A DNA stretch of 64,000 bases from Planctomycetota bacterium (lineage in GTDB: Bacteria; Planctomycetota; UBA11346): NCBI GenBank assembly GCA_016745075.1, contig JADGDD010000006.1:62001-126000 (forward strand). The letters run 5' to 3'. The notes under the pieces are model-generated. The model searched no databases and had not been told where the DNA came from. It saw only the letters and a list, made by a program, of their open reading frames with translations. Of the stretch, positions 59,404-64,000 are shown in pieces. A program made the position numbers and the translations under genes. Positions within the stretch are counted from its first letter, which is position 1. Each line of letters begins with the position of its first letter.

Positions 59404-60698
59404 CAGTTACAGCTTTCACCAGCAGCAGTGTATATTTTTTTCACATCTTCCCAAAAATCTGGGTAGGTTTTCGATACACAAGCTGGATCTGCGATAGTCA
59501 TTCCAGGGGCAAGCATGCCAAGAATACCAAAACTCATGGCTATACGGTGATCACTATAACATTCGATAACGGCAGGTGTAATTGGCTGTGGTGTAATACG
59601 TAGCCAGTCATCTCCATGTTCAACTTGTTGTCCTAAGCGTTGTAATTCATTTACAGTGGCTATGAGGCGATCGGTTTCTTTAATCCTGATATTTGCCACA
59701 TTACGAATAGTTGTTGGCCCTTTACAGAGAGGGGCAATGGCGGCCAGCGTCATAACCGTGTCGCTGACGTGGAACATGTCTACATCAACACCGTGTAACT
59801 GTTTTGTTGCAGAAACTCTGGTATAATGCGGTGTTTTTTCAACAGATGCGCCCATGCGTGTTAGAATATCTACGAATCGATAGTCGCCTTGCAGTGATTC
59901 ACCGTTCAAATGTGGGACGGTAATTGTGCCACCACCTGCTGCTGCAAAGGCAAATGGATAGCTTGCTGCCGATGCATCCGGTTCAATAGTCAGTGAACGA
60001 TTATTGTATTGGTGACAGCGATGAACATGAAAACCTTGGGCTGTTTCAGTGACCCGTCCACCAAAGTCAGTAATTAGGCGAATCGTCATATCTATATAGG
60101 GACGGCTGACTAATTCACCCTCTACTGTAATTTCCAAGTCACTATCGGCTAGACTTCCAGCCATGAGCAGTGCAGATAAGTACTGGCTTGATTTATCACC
60201 ACGAATAGACAATTGTCCACCGGTACAAGACCCTCCATGAATATGAATTGGGGGGCAGCCGGTTGGGCATGATATCTCTACACCTATTTGAGCAAGAGCA
60301 TCGCAGAGATCAGCAATAGGGCGCTTGGCCATATGTTTATCGCCAACAAGGGTCGTTGTTCCGGTAATAAGTGCAGCGAGTGCGGTTAGAAAACGCACGG
60401 TTGTACCAGAATTACCAACAAAAATTGGATCATTTGGTGCTGATAGTTTATTGGCCCCACCTTTAATGAGTAAAGACGTTGGCCCAATTTCTTTTATGGT
60501 AGCACCCATTTGGGTCAGAGCATCACGCATGTGTCGAGTATCATCACTATGCAGGACACCTTCAAGAATACTGGTTCCAGGTGCTAATGCGGCAAGGATA
60601 AGTGCGCGATTAGTAAGACTCTTTGAGCCGGGTACTTGCCAACGGGCTGAAGCCGAACTACTGAGTGGGCGGATTTCTAAAGGGTGAGACATATCCAT
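59400..60698 (-). CDS. aroA: 3-phosphoshikimate 1-carboxyvinyltransferase (EPSP synthase)
   Basis: 432 residues; either of two close ATGs may start it. Signatures are QVPGSKSLTNRALILAALAPG, VGNSGTTVRFLTALAAL, KRPIADLCDALAQIG, GDKSSQYLSALLMAG, EPDASAASYPFAFAAAGGG, RIKETDRL and YSDHRIAMSFGIL. It makes EPSP from shikimate-3-phosphate and PEP in aromatic amino acid synthesis. The stop overlaps the rsmD start by 3 bases. Confidence 0.97.
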   Translation of the reverse strand: MDMSHPLEIRPLSSSASARWQVPGSKSLTNRALILAALAPGTSILEGVLHSDDTRHMRDALTQMGATIKEIGPTSLLIKGGANKLSAPNDPIFVGNSGTTVRFLTALAALITGTTTLVGDKHMAKRPIADLCDALAQIGVEISCPTGCPPIHIHGGSCTGGQLSIRGDKSSQYLSALLMAGSLADSDLEITVEGELVSRPYIDMTIRLITDFGGRVTETAQGFHVHRCHQYNNRSLTIEPDASAASYPFAFAAAGGGTITVPHLNGESLQGDYRFVDILTRMGASVEKTPHYTRVSATKQLHGVDVDMFHVSDTVMTLAAIAPLCKGPTTIRNVANIRIKETDRLIATVNELQRLGQQVEHGDDWLRITPQPITPAVIECYSDHRIAMSFGILGMLAPGMTIADPACVSKTYPDFWEDVKKIYTAAGESCNW

Positions 60699-60755
60699 GC
60701 TGGTACGATGAAGCGAGCGATCGTTTATGCAACTAACGCTTCTTCGTGGGAGCTT

Positions 60756-61667
60756 TTATTTGTTGTGCAGACGAGCCTTGTCAGCCACCCATGCAATGCC
60801 ACGGCGTAGGGCTTCACGGGCCCTGCTGGCAGACGAGCCGATGGCTAGGCCACAATCTGGCTTTGAGTGGTCTGTAAAACTATGCCACCTGCTGTCTTCA
60901 ATTTGTGGCAAAAGCCTTTGAAGTGTTCGTTCTTCTTGTACACAGTTATCCGCAAGTAGTTGAAAGTACTCTTTTGGAGTTATAGGCGAATCATTTCCAT
61001 AATATAAATCAATAGTACAGCATGTTGATTCAAGTGAAGCAAGCCATGGATGTCTTGTTTTATCAGCTTGGAGCAGTCTGTCATAAGCACTTGTATAGTG
61101 AGCATTTTTTGGTTCTGTCGCACTACCAGCGCGAATGGGATTGAGGTCAACATAAGCCATGCATGCGATAAGCGCAGTTTTATCTAGTAAGCGAATTGAT
61201 TTAAAACGCCCTTCCCAGAAAGCTCCGCGGCAATCATCTTCCTTGTTTGCCCATCTTGCAATCCGTTCCTTCATGATTTTGAGAAACCAAGAAATAGAAG
61301 AAAGACGTTTCCGTCGTACAGCTATCCACTCTTCATCTGAAACTTGCATGGCTTTCAGTAATGTATTGTCTTCTTCTCCGCGTCTGTGGTACAACGCGTG
61401 CCATCGAACCCAAACCTCTTCATTTGATAAGGATGCTGTTTGTTGTGGCTGGTTTTTAAGTACAAGGTGGAAATGATTATCCATTAATGCAAAAGCCAAA
61501 ACATCAACGCAAAATGAGCGTGCACAAAGCTTTAGGAGAGAATGTAGCCATTTTTTACGGTACGCATATTGATTCCCGCATAAAAAAGATTTACGAACAC
61601 AGCGAGACATCACATGGTAAGATCGAGCAACGCCCTCATCAATCAATAAACGTCGCGCGATAGTCAC
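60756..61667 (-). CDS. REP-associated tyrosine transposase (RAYT, Y1/IS200-like)
   Basis: About 303 residues if it starts at the GTG at 61667, which fits the family opening (ARRLLIDEGVARSYHVMSRCVRK); the frame extends to a TTG at 61700. The Y1 transposase core is visible: the HUH metal motif in FALMDNHFHLVLKN and the catalytic Tyr in IACMAYVDLNPIRAG. GAFWEGRFKSIRLLD is also typical of the RAYT group. RAYTs act on REP-type palindromes, are usually single-copy and lack IS ends. A perfect 15-bp inverted repeat stands immediately upstream. The gene sits between glnD and aroA. Confidence 0.9.
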   Translation of the reverse strand: MTIARRLLIDEGVARSYHVMSRCVRKSFLCGNQYAYRKKWLHSLLKLCARSFCVDVLAFALMDNHFHLVLKNQPQQTASLSNEEVWVRWHALYHRRGEEDNTLLKAMQVSDEEWIAVRRKRLSSISWFLKIMKERIARWANKEDDCRGAFWEGRFKSIRLLDKTALIACMAYVDLNPIRAGSATEPKNAHYTSAYDRLLQADKTRHPWLASLESTCCTIDLYYGNDSPITPKEYFQLLADNCVQEERTLQRLLPQIEDSRWHSFTDHSKPDCGLAIGSSASRAREALRRGIAWVADKARLHNK

Positions 61668-61678
61668 GAGAGAATCGT

Positions 61679-61715
61679 ACAGATAGTAATTAGGTGTCAA
61701 CTAATTACTATCTGT
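61679..61715. promoter_or_regulatory. Perfect 15-bp inverted repeat before the RAYT gene
   Basis: Arms ACAGATAGTAATTAG and CTAATTACTATCTGT flank GTGTCAA. On the minus strand the centre contains TTGACA, a -35-like hexamer. It begins 12 bases upstream of the probable RAYT start and faces glnD on the other side. It may be the transposase's recognition hairpin or an operator. Confidence 0.7.
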
Positions 61716-61763
61716 CCTATATTTAGATGGTGGTGAGTGGGGGAGCTTGGGGCATAGTTGAGT

Positions 61764-64000
61764 ATGCGTTTAGATGATTTGGGTGTTGGTGAGTTAGTTC
61801 GTGGTGAAGCGGTTGTTGCGGTGAAGGAGTATCGTCAGCGGCGGATGGAGGAGTTGGCGGCGTGGTTGGATGAGCAGATTAATGAGGTCTCTGGGTTGGA
61901 TGTGTGTATTCGGCTGACGGAGGTGACTGATGAGGTTGTTGCGGCTTTGTTTGAGCGGGCTTTGAAAAAAGTTGGGGCTCCGAAGGATGCTGTGGATAAG
62001 TTGGGTGTTTTTGCGCTCGGTGGTTATGGTCGTGGTGAGTTGAACCCGTCTAGCGATTTGGATATTTTGGTGTGTCGGTTGGATGTGCGTGAGGCTGATT
62101 GGATGCGTGATGCTTATGCTGAATTTAATACTTTGCTGTGGGATGTTGGGTTTAAGGTTGGTGGGTCGGCGCGGGCGGTGAAAGAACTTGATCGGATTAT
62201 TAAGGATGATTTTGTTACGGCGACTGCTTTGCTGGAACAGAGAGCGGTTGTTGCGGGGTCGGAGCTAACAGAGTCTGTTGAGAGGTTAATGGCGCAGTTT
62301 TGTAAGAAACGCCGGAAAGTGTTTTTGCGCTATAAGGTAGAGGAATTGCAAGGTCGTCGGAGTAAGGCTGGTGAGAGTGTGTTACGTATGGAGCCAGATT
62401 TAAAAACGAATCCAGGCTGTTTGCGTGATGTGCAATTATTGATGAATGTCGCGAATGTTTTATTTGGTGAACGCTCATTGCGTTGTTTAACAGAGGTTGA
62501 TGGGCTGGATAGAAATGATGTTGCGGAGTTGTATGCGGCGAATAATTTTGTGCTGAAGATTCGTAGTTTGCAGCATTTTGAACACAAGCGGGCACAAGAT
62601 GTTTGGACATTGCGTGATCAATTACGCTGTGCAGAGCAACTTGGGTATAGTAGTGCTCAAAGTTTGCGTGGTGTAGAAGTGATGATGCGAGAGTTTTATG
62701 GGCATTTGCGTGCCGTTGATCGTGTTGTTGATCGTGTTTTGTCGTTTTTGCGCAATAAGGGGCATACAGGCTCGACAATAGTCTTGGTAAAAACACGAAA
62801 AAAAATAACACCATATTTTGCTTCTATTGCAGGAGAGGTGTATTGTAGTAATCGTGAGGTATGGCGCCGTCCAGATGTTATTGTTGAGTTAATGAAATTA
62901 TGTCGTGTGGTTCAACAACGTGGTTTGAGATTTAGTTACGCTGTTCAAGGAACAATTGCAGATCATATTCATATGATTAGTGATGAAGACCGTTGTCATC
63001 CAGAAGCAGCGCGGTTATTTCGGGAAATAATGGGCGATACCGCTCGTTTAATGCCGTTTCTTGGCCGTATGCATGGAACGGGTTTATTGGGAGCGTGGTT
63101 ACCAGAGTTTGGGAATATTACCTGCCTTATGCAGTTTTCGAGTTTTCATCAGTATACGGTTGATGAACATACTTTGCGTGGCTTAACATTTTTAACGCAA
63201 GCATGGAATGGTGAAGAAGAAGGATTACCACACATGCAAATCGCTCTTCGCGGTCTCAAAGATAGAGATATACTCGCATTGTCTTTATTGTTGCATGATA
63301 TTGGCAAATATATGGGGCTTAACCATGAAGAGCGTGGGGCACTGATGATTAGTGCTGTGGCAAAACGTTTAGGCTTGCGAACGATAGAAGAAGAACGTAT
63401 TACTTTTTTGGTCCGGCATCATGTTTTGTTAAGTAATGCTTCTCGTATGCGGGATATTTCCGATCCAGATTTACTAGCCCGTTTAGCACAAACGATAGGG
63501 AGTGTCCATCGTTTAGATTTATTATATTGTGTGACGTGGGCAGATGTGAAATCTGTAGGCGATAATATTTTAACTGGTTGGCAAGAAGAATTGCTTGGAG
63601 AATTATATCTCCAGCTCCGTTCTCAATTAGAGGAACATGGGCTGTCACGTCGAGATGTTCGGATTGATTTTACTGAAGCATTAACCAAAGGCGGGCTTAC
63701 GTCGAATGTAGCAGAATCGTTTATTACATCTATGCCGCCGAGTTATTTTTCTCAAGCACAGCCAGAGTCAGCAGTTCAACATGTGGAGATGTATCAAAAA
63801 TTTGAAGAAGATGGGGCCTTGTCGTTTCATTGGGAAACTGGTGTCAAAAGTGCGACCATAGAATTGGTTCAGCGGCAACGCCGTTTTTTACTTGCAGACA
63901 CTGCGGCTGTGTTGGCCGGGCGTGGTTGCGATATTGTTGATGCCAGTTGTTGGATGAACGAAGCTGGTATTACACTCTGTCGTTTTCGTGTGGAAACGAC
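61764..64000 (+). CDS. glnD: [Protein-PII] uridylyltransferase GlnD (partial, runs off the right edge)
   Basis: 745 codons are visible from the ATG at 61764. The nucleotidyltransferase motif FALGGYGRGELNPSSDLDILV is near residues 90-110, followed by the GlnD-specific middle (LRDVQLLMNVANVLFGE). An HD domain (LLLHDIGKYMGLNHEERGALM) serves uridylyl removal. The visible end enters the first ACT domain (ATIELVQRQRRFLLADTAAVLAG). GlnD senses glutamine and modifies PII to control nitrogen metabolism. No glnB or amtB gene is in the window. Confidence 0.94.
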   Translation, partial: MRLDDLGVGELVRGEAVVAVKEYRQRRMEELAAWLDEQINEVSGLDVCIRLTEVTDEVVAALFERALKKVGAPKDAVDKLGVFALGGYGRGELNPSSDLDILVCRLDVREADWMRDAYAEFNTLLWDVGFKVGGSARAVKELDRIIKDDFVTATALLEQRAVVAGSELTESVERLMAQFCKKRRKVFLRYKVEELQGRRSKAGESVLRMEPDLKTNPGCLRDVQLLMNVANVLFGERSLRCLTEVDGLDRNDVAELYAANNFVLKIRSLQHFEHKRAQDVWTLRDQLRCAEQLGYSSAQSLRGVEVMMREFYGHLRAVDRVVDRVLSFLRNKGHTGSTIVLVKTRKKITPYFASIAGEVYCSNREVWRRPDVIVELMKLCRVVQQRGLRFSYAVQGTIADHIHMISDEDRCHPEAARLFREIMGDTARLMPFLGRMHGTGLLGAWLPEFGNITCLMQFSSFHQYTVDEHTLRGLTFLTQAWNGEEEGLPHMQIALRGLKDRDILALSLLLHDIGKYMGLNHEERGALMISAVAKRLGLRTIEEERITFLVRHHVLLSNASRMRDISDPDLLARLAQTIGSVHRLDLLYCVTWADVKSVGDNILTGWQEELLGELYLQLRSQLEEHGLSRRDVRIDFTEALTKGGLTSNVAESFITSMPPSYFSQAQPESAVQHVEMYQKFEEDGALSFHWETGVKSATIELVQRQRRFLLADTAAVLAGRGCDIVDASCWMNEAGITLCRFRVET

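Noticed and set aside
62215..62814. 199-codon minus-strand frame inside glnD
   Set aside because: It is antisense to a clear GlnD coding sequence and has a His/Ser/Tyr-rich composition typical of shadow frames.

Overview
The window looks like a Gram-negative, two-membrane bacterium. The evidence is a type IV pilus secretin cluster (pilN, pilO, a pilP-like gene, pilQ), an outer-membrane beta-barrel protein with a terminal Trp, lipoproteins and large secreted surface proteins. Several traits fit the PVC group (Planctomycetes-Verrucomicrobia-Lentisphaerae) best: a membrane Ser/Thr kinase with a DWG rather than DFG motif, two atypical ECF-type sigma factors, and the DnaX tail type. I infer this from gene style and have no marker-gene proof. 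The glucosylglycerate genes suggest osmotic adaptation, as in marine or saline habitats. Region 1-16 kb: a partial Ser/Thr kinase runs off the left edge and is divergent from a eukaryotic-type hisA. Next comes a 2238-residue surface protein built of repeats exactly 588 bp apart, followed by two small hypothetical secreted or membrane proteins. Then a VIT/VWA protein ends in a GlyGly-CTERM-type tail, and its stop codon overlaps the start of a rhombosortase-like rhomboid protease. These two form a probable processing and anchoring system, and the giant protein's SGGCGFGG tail may be a second substrate. Region 16-20 kb: a minus-strand molybdenum cofactor operon (moaA-moaD-moaE-moeA-mog plus a small membrane protein) is interrupted by two copies of a 132-bp repeat; moaC is not in the window. 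Region 20-28 kb: a Xer recombinase; dnaX split over two frames with frameshift-like signals; a pentapeptide-repeat protein; a 57-residue gene; and a secreted DUF4347 protein with 14 FG-GAP-like blades. Region 27.8-34 kb: a glucosylglycerate module made of a HAD phosphatase and a protein fusing a GT81-like synthase to a GH13 phosphorylase. It is followed by an outer-membrane protein with a long upstream palindrome, and a 3-methyladenine DNA glycosylase preceded by an ExoD-like remnant. Region 34-43.6 kb: an ECF sigma factor fused through a membrane segment to STN-like domains; a tRNA-Pro(TGG) next to repeats that carry fragments of the same tRNA; a LURP-one protein; a double hot-dog dehydratase-like protein coupled to an ECF-type sigma; and a minus-strand run of a response regulator, DUF4202, LMW phosphatase, a membrane protein and a creatininase-family enzyme. 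Region 43.7-54.6 kb: pilN-O-P-Q without pilM, RNase E/G, rplU, a secreted protein, holB, a group 2 sigma factor and a lipoprotein. Region 54.7-64 kb: a minus-strand pair of a sigma-54 activator and a Cache-PAS-nucleotidyltransferase sensor; aroA-rsmD; a RAYT transposase beside a perfect 15-bp palindrome; and glnD, truncated by the right edge. The strongest candidates for undescribed biology are the sigma-STN fusion, the tRNA-Pro-derived repeat family, the rhombosortase pair, the synthase-phosphorylase fusion and the split dnaX. All functions are inferred from motifs by eye; no database search was run.
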